Source: Portulaca oleracea (Eukaryota > Streptophyta > Magnoliopsida > Caryophyllales > Portulacaceae). From it: DNA of 64,000 nucleotides. Positions 25,190-35,020 of this stretch are shown here, one piece after another. The notes below the pieces were generated by a model. That model saw only the letters and a list, made by a program, of their open reading frames with translations. It was not told the DNA's origin and ran no database searches. The stretch lies in contig CM055868.1 in NCBI GenBank assembly GCA_029582165.1, positions 15,321,391 through 15,385,390 on the forward strand, in the 5' to 3' direction. The number at the start of each line of letters is the position of its first letter. The first letter of the stretch is position 1. A program made the translations under genes and the position numbers.

Positions 25190-25960
25190 TGATGTATGTG
25201 CAGATCAAAGATAATCAGAGTGCACTGATATGGAATACTAAGCGGCCCTCCTGACCTATTTGTTCAACTTAAGCTTTCCCTAGGGATGGAAAATCATCAA
25301 GGAACGAAAGACAAATAAGCAACAAAGATAAACTTGTGATCCTAGCTCCACACTAAAGCAAGAATGCACAAGGGTTGTACTCAATTTACACTAGAAGCTA
25401 CAGACCACACCACTCCTAATGCAAATCAAGCTCTACTATCACCTTCTAAGCCTGCCACAGCTTAGTTACAGACAAGTAGAATGCTTGAGAGTAGTTAGAT
25501 AATCACAAACAACAGGAGCCAAGCTCGACTGATTCATAAACTCACACATAATGAATGTCATTACAAGGAGCTGGCTTTTATATGCTGCTTTAAGCAAGCA
25601 GCTGGCTTTACCTCGAGCAAATGAGGTTTTCTAGGGTGGAAGAAACCTCAAACATGCTTCTAAACTAGATTAACAAACATAAGTGAGTTGGTTAAGGCTA
25701 ATGTTACAAGTAATTGCATCATATTACATCAATAAAAGACATATGAAAATGGATGATGGCTGATTGTGATTGGGCCAGCAATTGTTTCTTTGTTGCCTTA
25801 GTCACTTCTCCGCTTGCTATTAACTAGCCTTAGTTGTTGCTGAGTGTGGGTAGTAATAGGATTTAACTGTGGTACTCAATCATAGAAGGAAAATGATCAA
25901 ATGACCTTGATAAAACCAAAAATCCCAAAACTGTCCCATATGATTGATCATAACCATCCC
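25190..25960 (-). mobile_element. LTR of the truncated Gypsy element (right edge uncertain)
   Basis: The minus-strand LTR ends ...CTGCACATACATCA at 25190, directly before the primer-binding region of the gag element. A minus-strand TATAAAA at 25576-25582 fits the U3/R promoter. The outer (right) end was not found; the sequence to about 26300 could still be LTR. Confidence 0.5.
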
Positions 25961-26439
25961 AAGATTGTGTTACTGCCATAGAAAATGCCCTAGAATTTCA
26001 GTAACCTGCACTCCTCGATCATAGGTAGTAGATAGACCAAGGAATACATAGAATCCACAAAATGCCATTGCCTTCACACACAGCTTATTCAGACCTTAGG
26101 AAAACATGAACCTTAATTTCGCAGGTTGGGGTTCTGCCAAGGTTCAACCGCATGAACTGAACTTTAGTTCTAAGGCCAAGCTGCCCTCCTCAACGGCTCC
26201 CTAGGTGATCAACTGCCTCTCTTCAAATGCTATCAAACTCCCCTAGGGCCTGTCTCCACCGTTGTAGCTCAATCTTGCTAGATGAGGGACTTGATCCCTC
26301 CTGAAATCCCAGCTAGATCCCAATATGAACTGGATCTGCTTTGGACTTCGAGAAAGAAAGTCCTCCCTGGTTGCACAACTGACTCAGATAGTAATATAGG
26401 TTGAGATGGACCTCCATCATATGCACCATCTTCTTTGCG

Positions 26440-27165
26440 TTGCAGAAAAATGTAGTTTCCTAGGCATGTTGGTCAGCGTTGATTGCATGCATTGCGAGTG
26501 GGACAGATGTCCTGTGGCATGGCAAGGCCAATACTAAGGTGGCTACCAGGGCACAACCATATTAGTGCTCGAAGCAGTTGCTTCATTCAACACATGAATA
26601 TGACATGCATTCTTTGGTGTTGCTGGATCAAACAATGACAATAAATGTGCTAGAGAAATAACCATTGTTTGACGATTTACTCAAAGGTCGACCATCGGAA
26701 GTTCAACTCACTGATATTGGTGAACATTGTAAATATGGATATTATCTTACTGATGGAATTTATCCATACAGACCTACCTTAGTCAAATCGATATCCAAAC
26801 CACAATTGTCAAAGCACAAGTTATTTGTAGCTCACCAAGAAGGAGCTAAAAAAGATGTTGAGCGAGCATTTGGGGTGTTGAAAGCACGATTCGCTATATA
26901 TAGTTCGATACCTATCTCGGTTTTGGGAAGTCCCAACAATGCAAAAAGTTATAAGTATGTGTAATACTCCATAACATGATCGTCAAAGATGAACGACATA
27001 CATTCAAGTATTCAACTATAGCTTCGGTACACCACAATATGATCAACCACTGGACAAAAGAACACTTAGACCACCAACCATCGGTCAAATTTTCGTATTT
27101 GAAGAATGGGCGAAAATGAAATTGAAGACATATGATAAAAAAAAGAAGGTATGAGGCTTCAAAAT
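26440..27165 (+). pseudogene. PIF/Harbinger transposase relic
   Basis: The relic matches the DDE nuclease (HARBI1/ALP1-like) of PIF/Harbinger transposons, or a plant host-like derivative. In order, in shifting frames, it reads: GMLVSVDCMHCEWDRCPVAW (about 26465-26520), ILVLEAVASFNT, a stretch with HAFFGVAGSNND, then the open frame 26665-26964 with YYLTDGIYPYRPTLVKSIS, KDVERAFGVLKARFAI, and finally HNMIVKDER in another frame after a frameshift near 26965. The D of VDCMH and the D of LTDGIYP are the expected first two catalytic acidic positions. Stops and at least two frameshifts make it non-functional. No N-terminal DNA-binding region or terminal repeats were found. Confidence 0.8.
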
Positions 27166-27768
27166 GCATTGGTTGGGCGAAAATGAAACCGTTATGGAGG
27201 TATTTACAATCAAAATTGACCTCTTCCTTTACGCTTGGTTACTATTTTGTTTTAATTTTCATTGGTGAACTCATTACTTTATGTTGTCTTTTTATTTTGT
27301 ATCTTTAATTATTGATGTATGTTTTGTTTCAGTTTTTTTGTTGTATTTTCAATGGCGTTTATTTTTGTATTTATTTTATCTTTTTTATTTTATTTATATG
27401 GAAATTAATACAATTTTTTATATTATATGAGGCTTTATTGAGTGTACGCGGTTTCATTTTTGTATGTTGTATTTACGTTTCCTATTTCATATTAAATTAT
27501 TAAAGATATCTTAATTGATTTATGATTACTTTTTCATAATATATCCATTTTAAAGTTATTCAATATCATTATATTATTATTTCATAAAAAAATACATTTT
27601 TAAATTATATAAATTATCTTTATTATTTTATTCTAATTTTATCTATTGTTAATTATTCACAATTATTAACTCATATAAATAACATCTAAATATATAAATG
27701 GGTCCAAAAATACAATTAAAATATTATCATCTGCCCTACTTATTTCTTACTTCATCTCATACTCCATT
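27166..27768. other. Very AT-rich spacer
   Basis: T-rich sequence with hydrophobic short frames from composition only. No gene or terminal repeat seen up to the LTR at 27769. Confidence 0.5.
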
Positions 27769-27777
27769 AGAAAATGA

Positions 27778-27894
27778 CACGTGGAAAATAATTTAAATTT
27801 ATTTAGCTGCCACATGTTAAATTAATTACGGAGGTCCATTTAATTAAATTTTAAATGGAAATATATTATGGCCAATAGCGTCGCGACACGTGTC
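27778..27894. promoter_or_regulatory. Two G-box/ABRE-like ACGT motifs in U3
   Basis: ACACGTGG at about 27778-27785 and the palindrome GACACGTGTC at 27885-27894 contain the CACGTG core bound by plant bZIP and bHLH factors. Both recur in the 3' LTR (about 31759-31766 and 31867-31876). The first is also present in copy 3 as AACACGTGT. Regulation by stress or ABA is possible but only inferred. Confidence 0.5.
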
Positions 27895-28011
27895 AATTAT
27901 GATGCAGAAAATCATAATTATTTCTTTATTTTAAATAAAGGGATAATTAATTAATTTGGGCCCAAGCCCAAAGCCGACTCAAACTCTAGGCAACCCTAGG
28001 CCTCCAGAGCC

Positions 28012-28019
28012 TATAAATA
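28012..28019 (+). promoter_or_regulatory. LTR TATA box
   Basis: TATAAATA followed by GGGGTCTTCTCCCTCATTTT. The equivalent box is at 31994-32001 in the 3' LTR and 58810-58817 in copy 3. Transcription would start about 30 bp downstream, near the CAACACACGCTG region. Confidence 0.7.
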
Positions 28020-28678
28020 GGGGTCTTCTCCCTCATTTTCAACACACGCTGCAGTCTACACCCGACGGCATTCGGCATTTTGCACTCCAGAGGCTTCAGA
28101 AGATCAAACTGCCAGCAGTCTCCAGCTACCAAGCGCCAAGGATCGAAGTCTGCAAAAGCTCAAGATCGATTCTCCGAGCCTCTACCGCATCAAGATCAAA
28201 ATCGCCCGAGTTCTCCGCAAGACTGCGAAACCTTCAAGATTGAGCTGGCGACATCCGGCTACTGCCGCCAAGGACCAACGCCGCTAGTTCAACAACTTCT
28301 TCACGCCAAAGATGTAGTCATCTTCTTCATCCGTTCATCGATCGAGACCAAGCACTCAAGCCCTCGATCGAAGAACTCAAGAATCGCAACCAACAGTCAA
28401 CCCGCAAACGGTCAACCTTCGAGCAAGCCTCCAGCTACCAAGCACTAAGGAGATCAACGCTCAAGAACTGCTACAGAGTTCTTCAGCTAAACCTACATTC
28501 GAGATCGAGATCAAGCGTCCGCGCCCTCGGCTCACCCAAATTTCAGGAGATCGAATCAGAGGACTACTTTATTGTATTTAATACAGAGATTGTACCTACA
28601 TACATTTGAATATTAATACAAATTATATTTGTTTCTCAATTTCTTGTCTTTATTTATTTCAGGCTAGATGTGTTTACA

Positions 28679-28702
28679 AATTTGGCACGCTCGGTGGGAC
28701 AT
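28679..28702 (+). other. Conserved leader / primer-binding-region motif
   Basis: AATTTGGCACGCTCGGTGGG immediately follows the LTR end TTTACA. The same motif follows the LTRs at 59511 (+) and 17799 (-). Its location is where the tRNA primer binding site lies in LTR elements; the cognate tRNA was not identified. Confidence 0.5.
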
Positions 28703-28761
28703 CTCTGCCTCTCATCTCTTTCTCCAAGAAGTCAAATTCGACATTCGATTCAAGTGACGTA

Positions 28762-29454
28762 ATGGCCGTCAACATGGAAGAAAAGATAGCTCAACTTGAG
28801 GCTATGCTAAACAAGCTCGCCATGGAAAGTGAAGAGAAAGACAAGAAGATCAGCAAACAAAGTGAGCAGATCGTAAAACTGATGAAGCAGATAGAGAAGC
28901 AACTGTACCAAGACTCCAATGGAGATTCTGACAAAGAGGAATCTTACAAAGAGTCTTCCAAAGGTGATGGCGATGGGGATGACAAGAAGAGTAACTCATC
29001 TTCAGAATCACTAACTGTGGAGCAAATTCAAAACTTAGTGGCGAATGCAGTGCGGGCTCAACTCGGAGAGGGATCAAACAAGACTCACTTGTACATGAAG
29101 CCATACACAAAGAGGATCGACGCCCTTCGAATGCCACGAAGATATCAGCCCCCAAAGTTTAACCAGTTTGATGGAAAGGGTAATCCTAAGCAGCACATCG
29201 CTCACTTCATCGAAACTTATAGCAATGCCGGCACGGAAGGAGATCGGCTAGTGAAGCAATTCGTTCGTTCTTTGAAAGGGATCGCATTCGACTGGTATAC
29301 GAACTTAGGGCCTGAATCTATCAACAGCTGGGAGGAAATGGAACAAGAGTTTCTCAACAGGTTCTATTGCACTCAACGGGTCGTCAGTATGATAGAACTT
29401 ACAATCACAAAACAGTGGGAGGGCGAGCCAGTCCTTGACTATATCCATCGTTAA
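28762..29454 (+). CDS. Gag protein of gag-only retrotransposon
   Basis: Structural Gag, expected to form particles with element RNA in the cytoplasm. ATG 28762 (MAVNMEEK) is chosen because copy 3 has a matching MAVMTIGVVNMEEK. The frame upstream is open but includes the LTR end. Of 230 residues, about 5-50 are a Lys/Glu-rich coiled coil (EEKIAQLEAMLNKLAMESEE); 50-95 are acidic and Ser-rich; 125-215 match the Retrotrans_gag capsid region, with PPKFNQFDGKGNPKQHIAHF, EGDRLVKQFVRSLKGIAFDW, and SINSWEEMEQEFLNRF. It ends abruptly at DYIHR followed by TAA, exactly where array A begins, so the normal C terminus and zinc knuckle are absent. Copy 1 keeps a Cys/His module at that point. No pol frame follows. 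Confidence 0.85.
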   Translation: MAVNMEEKIAQLEAMLNKLAMESEEKDKKISKQSEQIVKLMKQIEKQLYQDSNGDSDKEESYKESSKGDGDGDDKKSNSSSESLTVEQIQNLVANAVRAQLGEGSNKTHLYMKPYTKRIDALRMPRRYQPPKFNQFDGKGNPKQHIAHFIETYSNAGTEGDRLVKQFVRSLKGIAFDWYTNLGPESINSWEEMEQEFLNRFYCTQRVVSMIELTITKQWEGEPVLDYIHR

Positions 29455-30030
29455 AGACTTTCAAGTCACCAAAGTTAAAGACTCCCAAGTCGAAATTGAA
29501 GTCTTTCGAGTCAAGGACTCCCAAGTCAATAAAAAAAAGACTCTCAAGTCACCAGATTCACCGACTTCCAAGTCAACAAAATTTAAAGATTTCCAAGTAG
29601 AAAAAAAAAATCAAGACTTTCAAATCAATAAATTTCAAGACTCTTAAGTCACCAGGTCCCTTGACTGCCAAGTCAACAACAAGACAAAGACTTCCAAGTC
29701 AGTCAAATCTCGCATCAATAAGTCTCCTGACTCCCAAGTTGATAAAATGAAGACCTAAATCAAATCAACAAAACACAAGGACTCACAAGTCAAGAGAAAA
29801 AAAAAAAGATCACAACTCCCAAGTCTATAAAGTTTGAGATTTCCATGACAACAATGCATATGACTCCCAAGTCAACAAAGTCAACAAACTTCAAGACTCT
29901 TAAGTCATCAAACCCACTGACTTCCAAGTCATCAAAAGTTGAAGACTTCCAAGTCAGACAAAATCAAGACTACCAAGTCGTCAAAATCAAATTTAAAGAC
30001 TTTTACGTCATCACAATGAAAACTCTCAAG
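29455..30030 (+). repeat. Array A of copy 2: GACTTCCAAGTC-type repeats
   Basis: Dozens of diverged units with cores such as GACTCCCAAGTC and GACTTCCAAGTC, separated by A-rich linkers, with a period near 21 bp. The core is itself an inverted repeat (GACTT / AAGTC around CC). In one frame it reads as 7-residue modules like KDSQVKI and QDFQVIK, but stops break every long frame. Confidence 0.85.
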
Positions 30031-30439
30031 TAAAAAAAATGCAAGAAATTGACCAACTTCTAGGTCATCGAATTGTTGGCTTTCAAGTCGCACTCTGGCT
30101 TACCAAGATCTTCATGTCAGTGGTATGCTTCAAGTCAGCATTATCAATGAAATACTCTTCAAACATGCAACATGGGGGCATCTTAGTCGTGTTGGTTGAA
30201 TTCCGCTCCAAGACGACGTCATCGTCCTCAAATCAGGCGCACTCCTTTACTTAAGTGGTGGACTCTTTCAAGCTGGCGACATTGACTTTCATTCAGGTCA
30301 ATAGTGGGGGCAAGCCAGCTAGCGGTGTCCTCTCTGTTAATCGATGACGCTTGTGGTCGAGAACGGATCAGGTGGCTTATCGGTCGATGCTTAGAAGAAA
30401 GTATGGTGGTTCATCATGACTCGATAGAGAGTTCAAGTC

Positions 30440-31090
30440 CTCTCTTCATAACCTGTAGACGACGGAAAGTCCAGGAGTAGTAAGCCATGCGACGACGCTG
30501 TCGACTCGGTTCTGAAAAGAGACACCTTAAAGATTTCTAATACATCAGAACGTTTCCGAGGAGTAAACACGATGACGACTCTGTCGACCCAGGTCAGTTC
30601 TGAAAAGAGACACCTCAAAGATGTCTAATACATCAGAATGTCCCCGAGGAGTAAACACGATGACAGCTTTGTCGGCCCAGGTCAGTTCTGAAAAGAGACA
30701 CCTCAAAGATGTCTAATACATCAGAACGTCCCCGAGAAGTAAACACGATGACAACTCTGTCGACCCAGGTCAGTTCTAAAAAGAGACACCTCAAAGATGT
30801 CTAATAGATCATAACGTCCCTGAGGAGTAAATGCGATGGCGGCTCTGTCGACCCAGACAGTTCTGAAGAGAGTAGTTTAGGACTACTCTACGTCAGTATG
30901 CTGAGGAGTAGTCCACGAAAGCAAATATGGCAACACCGTCGACCCAGACAGTTCTGAAGATAGTAGTTTAGGACTACTCTACGTCAGTACGCTGAGGAGT
31001 AGCTCAAGGAAGCGAGATGGCGACACTGTCAACCCAGACAGTCCTGAAGAGAATAGTCTAAGACTATTCTACGTCAGCACGTAAGCAAGA
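30440..31090 (+). repeat. Array B of copy 2: tandem hairpin units
   Basis: Four units of about 87 bp contain CTGTCGACCCAGGTCAGTTC and the inverted repeats GTTCTGA...TCAGAAC enclosing AGACA...TGTCT. Three units of about 91 bp then follow, with CTGA...TCAG enclosing a 9-bp stem at about 30869-30889, 30960-30980 and 31050-31070. Every unit ends near GAGGAGTA. Copy 3 has the same type of array at 62205-63660. Confidence 0.85.
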
Positions 31091-31221
31091 CTGTGACGGT
31101 GACGAAGGACAACTTCAAGCACACGATGACAATTAATCTCATCTCTCTGTACAGAAAACATGGCAAAAAAAAATTGAACAAGAAAAAGAAAAGGTCAAAT
31201 TATATGGAAAAAAAAATAAAA

Positions 31222-31225
31222 AGAA

Positions 31226-31277
<52 letters not shown>

Positions 31278-31280
31278 GAT
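31222..31280. repeat. (GAAA)n microsatellite
   Basis: About 12 repeats of GAAA within copy 2, between array B and the CAACTC repeats. Confidence 0.95.
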
Positions 31281-31419
31281 ACTGTAAAACCTGCGAGTTT
31301 GCAGATTCAGGGAGAAGATGAGGGACAACAGATGAATGGAAGAGGCGAGAATGGTGCATTTATATAGTATCTGATTGGCCAAGTTTCAGGATACTACTAG
31401 AATTCTCAGTCAAGCCTCC

Positions 31420-31568
31420 AACTCCATCACCATCACCATCTCCAACTCAAACTCAAACTCAAACTCAAACTCCAACTCCAATTCCAATTCCAATTCTAAC
31501 TCCAACTCCAATTCCAACTCCTTCTCCAACTCCAATTCCAACTCCAACTCCAACTCCAACTCCAACTA
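31420..31568. repeat. (CAACTC)n hexanucleotide repeat
   Basis: Imperfect CAACTC/CAATTC repeats near the 3' end of copy 2. A strongly decayed counterpart (AATCCAAGTCCAATTCAAGC) occurs at the equivalent place of copy 3 near 63760-63810, so it is an element component rather than a chance expansion. Confidence 0.85.
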
Positions 31569-31708
31569 TGACTGCCAAAAATTAATCCGACTAAATTTCT
31601 GATGAAATTTTTATCCAAACTGAAAGTTGTGATAAAAAAATTATTTTCCTTAAATATTCGAGACTCAATCGCTTAAAACACCCAAAATTTGTGTCTACGG
31701 ATGACTCT

Positions 31709-31721
31709 CGAAGGGGGCATC
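31709..31721 (+). other. Polypurine-type tract before 3' LTR
   Basis: CGAAGGGGGCATC directly precedes the LTR start TGTAGGAGG. The same tract (CGAGGGGGCATT) precedes the LTR at 23456. This is the expected plus-strand priming site. Confidence 0.65.
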
Positions 31722-32685
31722 TGTAGGAGGCAAAAATTTGTCGGCAAATCAGAAAATGACACGTGGAAAATAATTTAAATTTATTTAGCTGCCACGTGTT
31801 AAATTAATTACGGAGGTCCATTTAATTAAATTTTAAATGGAAATATATTATGGCCAATAGGGTCGCGACACGTGTCAATTATGATGCAGAAAATCATAAT
31901 TATTTCTTTAATTTAAATAAAGGGATAATTAATTAATTTGGGCCCAAGCCCAAAGCCGACTCAAACTCTAGGCAACCCTAGGCCTCCGGAGCCTATAAAT
32001 AGGGGTCTTCTCCCTCATTTTCAACACACGCTGCAGTCTACACCCGACGGCATTCGGCATTCTGCACTCCAGAGGCTTCAGAAGATCAAACTACCAGCAG
32101 TTTCCAGCTACCAAGCGCCAAGGATCGAAGTCTGCAAAAGCTCAAGATCGATTCTCCGAGCCTCTACCGCATCAAGATCAAGAACTGCTTCAGAGCTCTC
32201 CGGCAAGACCTGCGAAACCTTCGGAAGATTGAACTACAAGCGACATCCAGCTACCAAGCGCCAAGGACCAACGTCTGCTAGTTCAACAACTTCTGTTCTT
32301 CACGTCAAAGACTGCAGTCATCTTCTTCATCTGGTTTATCGATCGAGACCAAGCACTCAAGCCCTCGCATCGAAGAACTTGAAGAACTGCAACCAACAGT
32401 CAACCCGCAAACGGTCAACCTTCGAGCAAGCCTCCAGCTACCAAGCACTAAGGAGATCAACGCTCAAGAACTGCTACAGAGTTCTTCAGCTAAACCTACA
32501 TTCGAGATCGAGATCAAGCGTCCGCGCCCTCGACTCACCCAAATTTCAGGAGATCGAATTAGAGGACTACTTTATTGTATTTAATACAGAGATTGTACCT
32601 ACATACATTTGAATATTAATACAAATTATATTTGTTTCTCAATTTCTTGTCTTTATTTACTTCAGGATAGAAATTTGTGTTTACA
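31722..32685 (+). mobile_element. 3' LTR of copy 2
   Basis: 964 bp, starting TGTAGGAGGCAAAAATTTG and ending GAAATTTGTGTTTACA. It matches the 5' LTR closely except for a region near 32190-32290 with several indels. Confidence 0.9.
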
Positions 32686-32794
32686 AATACATATATCCAA
32701 CCACCCACTAAAATAATAGTATTTGTACTATAATTGTATCATCCATACTCTTCCAACCAGTATGTCATACAACATATATAGCTTTATAGTTGTA

Positions 32795-33005
32795 CTCCCT
32801 CCGTCCCAAATTAATTGGCGGAATTGAATTTTTCACACATACCAATATATAACTATAATAACTATCAAAGCTCAATTGTATTTGACTTTTCTCTCACTAA
32901 TAATAATGTAAAATAATTTAATTAGGTATTGGGAATAGAAAAGTAACAATTATTTTGAAATAAAATAAGTTATTTAAAATGTCAATTAAAATGAGACAGA
33001 TGGAG
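32795..33005. mobile_element. Stowaway MITE
   Basis: CTCCCTCCGTCCCAAATTAA at the left and GAGACAGATGGAG at the right, bordered by TA. The arms are complementary (AATTAATTGGC against GTCAATTAA). Confidence 0.8.
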
Positions 33006-33197
33006 TATCAATTATTGTAGGACGTTGTGTGTTTGTCAACTTGTGATTCAAATCTGAGTTGAAATTGCCTTCAAATATTATTGGAAAAACTTTATTGGGA
33101 TCATACTTAGGATTAATCTATAGTAATTGTTGTTATCATCCAATACTACCAAGGGTTGAACTGTTGGCATTCAAAAATATTTAACAACAACAACAAC

Positions 33198-33229
<32 letters not shown>

Positions 33230-33913
33230 GCAGTTGTCATTTGTAATTTTCCCCTCATCAAATGTTACTAGATCCGTCAACATGACAAGCACCTTTCTCC
33301 CAGAGTACGTGCAAGGTAAAAACAATGCAATGGTTGCTGCCACGAGTAAAAATGTTACGAAAATGAGGTTTAATTTTCCTAAAATATTATCAAATAATTA
33401 AAGGTGACGTGCTGTTTTCTGAACTGACAGAAAAATGTGAAATTTACAGTGATATACAGTACTACGTACAGAGAAAGAGTAAAAGAGAGGAGAAGAAGTA
33501 GAAAGATAATAAGATAATAAGATATGGTGGTGGCTGCAATAATATATCATAATCAATTCTGTCAACCGTATAATATAATATAAAAAAAAAACTCTGCAGC
33601 TTCATCAGATTGTCAGAACAAGTACATACTTAACTGGGTTAGAATTAAATTTGAGAAGAAATGAAAGAAAAAAATATGAATTCAGAAACCTAGAAAAAGG
33701 AAGAAGAAGAGAATGATTGTTTCTAGGTTTGATTTTGAACTGCGAATGAGGGAGAAAGACAGGAGTTGGATTGGATAAGGAAGTAAGCAATCCCCGAGCA
33801 ATAATGGGGTTGAAAGCTACAACTGATGAAGTGAGGGTGGAGAACTTCTTGTGCATGGGTCTTTGTTTAATGACTAGTTGGTTGGATCAATCCCATGCAA
33901 AACCAACTTTATT
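33006..33913. other. Low-repeat DNA with (AAC/AAT)n microsatellite
   Basis: An (AAC)n(AAT)n microsatellite occupies about 33184-33228. On the minus strand 33605-33856 there is a frame starting MHKKFSTLTSSVVAFNPIIA that looks like an N-terminal targeting peptide with a possible donor after SR. No confirmed downstream exon was found, so it is not called as a gene. Confidence 0.3.
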
Positions 33914-33985
33914 TAGACTTTGTGGTTTTATACCGCTGGTGCGGGAGAATTTGAAAAAGTGTGGTGCAATGTGGTGACTCGTGAG

Positions 33986-34808
33986 TAGGGATGGGTGTGG
34001 AATACCGAAACCGAAAACCAAACCACAAAACTGTAAAACCGAACCGGTATGTAAACTGTTTTAGATTTTTGAATTTAGGTTAACCTTTCTAAAACGGTTA
34101 ACTATGGTTAACCGGTTTTGATTAATTTAGTAGTAAAATGTAAAATTTCAAAGTAGAATGTTAATTCTTTTTTTTATGTAGTTGTTACTTCAAGGTTGTG
34201 TTCGACAATAGCGTTTGGGATAACGTTTAGCGTCTTGACCAAGTCAAAACTCTAATTGCATAAATATTAGCGTTCAGTAAGCTAGTGTTTTGCGGAGCGT
34301 TTAGCGTTTTGAGGAGCGTTTTGTGAAACGGTAATAAAGATAACGTTTAGCGTTTAGAGTAGTGTTTCATATTTTTCGGTCCAAAAATACCATTTGTAAA
34401 TTTTATCTTTGGAAATTATTGATACCCTTTTATGTCAATTCACGTTAATCTGTTAATTGAACTGCTAAATTTACCGAACAGAATTCATATTTGAACAGTC
34501 ATCCACTATCCGCTACTTAAAACGTTATCCGCTATTTAAACCGCTATACGCTACATAAACCGTTATCAGCTATCTAAAACACTAATTTTGCCGAACAAGA
34601 CCCAAATCTCCAAAAACTAGCGGTTAACTGTGTTGTCAATACGGTTAACTAGCAGTTTTGGTTTTGGTTTTGGTTTCCAAGTCTCGCTTGCGGTTAATCA
34701 GTGTGCAGTTAACTGCATAAAACATGTTTAGGTTTAGATTCACAAAATCAAAAGTCGCGGCAAAAGCGGTTAACCGAAAAAATGTGGTTAACCGGTTATG
34801 CCCACCCT
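33986..34808. mobile_element. hAT-like non-autonomous element
   Basis: It starts TAGGGATGGGTGTGG and ends TATGCCCACCCT, with many GGTTAACCGG / CCGAAACCG words inside. The flanks CTCGTGAG and TTGGTGAG match at 6 of 8 positions, consistent with an old 8-bp duplication. It carries its own nested insertion at 34194-34603. Confidence 0.6.
34194..34603. mobile_element. Innermost MITE
   Basis: The termini GGTTGTGTTCGACAATAG and TTTTGCCGAACAAGACCC are imperfect inverted repeats of the GGGTCTTGTTCGGCAAA type. The interior alternates GCGTTTAGCG words with the complementary CCGCTATTTAAACCG words. It interrupts the CGGTTAACC-rich hAT-like element. Confidence 0.55.
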
Positions 34809-35020
34809 TTGGTGAGAGTTGTGATGAGTGGGGTTGGTGAGGAGAGAGAATGTGAAAAGTAGAAGAGCAACGTGAGGAGAGAGAAAAGTGTAGAAATATA
34901 ATGGTAATGATTGTGGTGTGGTATGGTGAAATGAAATGTGTAAAAATTAAAGAGTGCAGTGCGATACGATGTGGTGTCGTACCACACCATAACTTACCGC
35001 ATAAAAGAACGGAGTCTTAG

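Larger units (their letters stand above)
27769..28678 (+). mobile_element. 5' LTR of copy 2 (5'-truncated)
   Basis: It aligns with 31722-32685 from AGAAAATGACACGTGG to GTGTTTACA. The initial TGTAGGAGGCAAAAATTTG is missing. Short open frames inside it start upstream of the TATA box and are not genes. Confidence 0.85.
27769..32685 (+). mobile_element. Gag-only LTR retrotransposon, copy 2 (TR-GAG-like)
   Basis: Two related LTRs (27769-28678 and 31722-32685) enclose about 3 kb: leader, a gag frame, array A (21-bp repeats), array B (hairpin units), GAAA and CAACTC simple repeats, a purine tract, and the 3' LTR. No protease, reverse transcriptase, RNase H or integrase is present. This matches non-autonomous TR-GAG elements, which would depend on pol enzymes from a related full Gypsy element. 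The 5' LTR lacks about the first 45 bases of the 3' LTR, and the LTRs differ by indels and substitutions, so the copy is not very young. It is the best-preserved member of three copies in the window. Confidence 0.85.
33914..35020. mobile_element. Outer MITE interrupted by a hAT element
   Basis: The left end TTAGACTTTGTGGTTTTATA and the right end CGCATAAAAGAACGGAGTCT are imperfect inverted repeats. Subterminal sequence rich in GTGTGGTG words matches the element at 40034-40495, whose ends also carry TTCTTTTATRCGATG. It is split by the hAT-like insertion at 33986-34808. Confidence 0.5.

Noticed and set aside
27956..28448. Open frames in the LTR starting MGPSPKPTQTLGNPRPPEPI, repeated at 31938 and similar at 58754
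   Set aside because: They begin upstream of the LTR TATA box and shift frame between copies; they are conserved only because the LTR is duplicated.
31093..31602. Lys-rich and Ser/Asn-rich frames
   Set aside because: Translations of GAAA and CAACTC simple repeats.
33605..33856. Minus-strand frame MHKKFSTLTSSVVAFNPIIA resembling a targeting peptide exon
   Set aside because: No downstream exon could be confirmed; noted only as a weak possibility.
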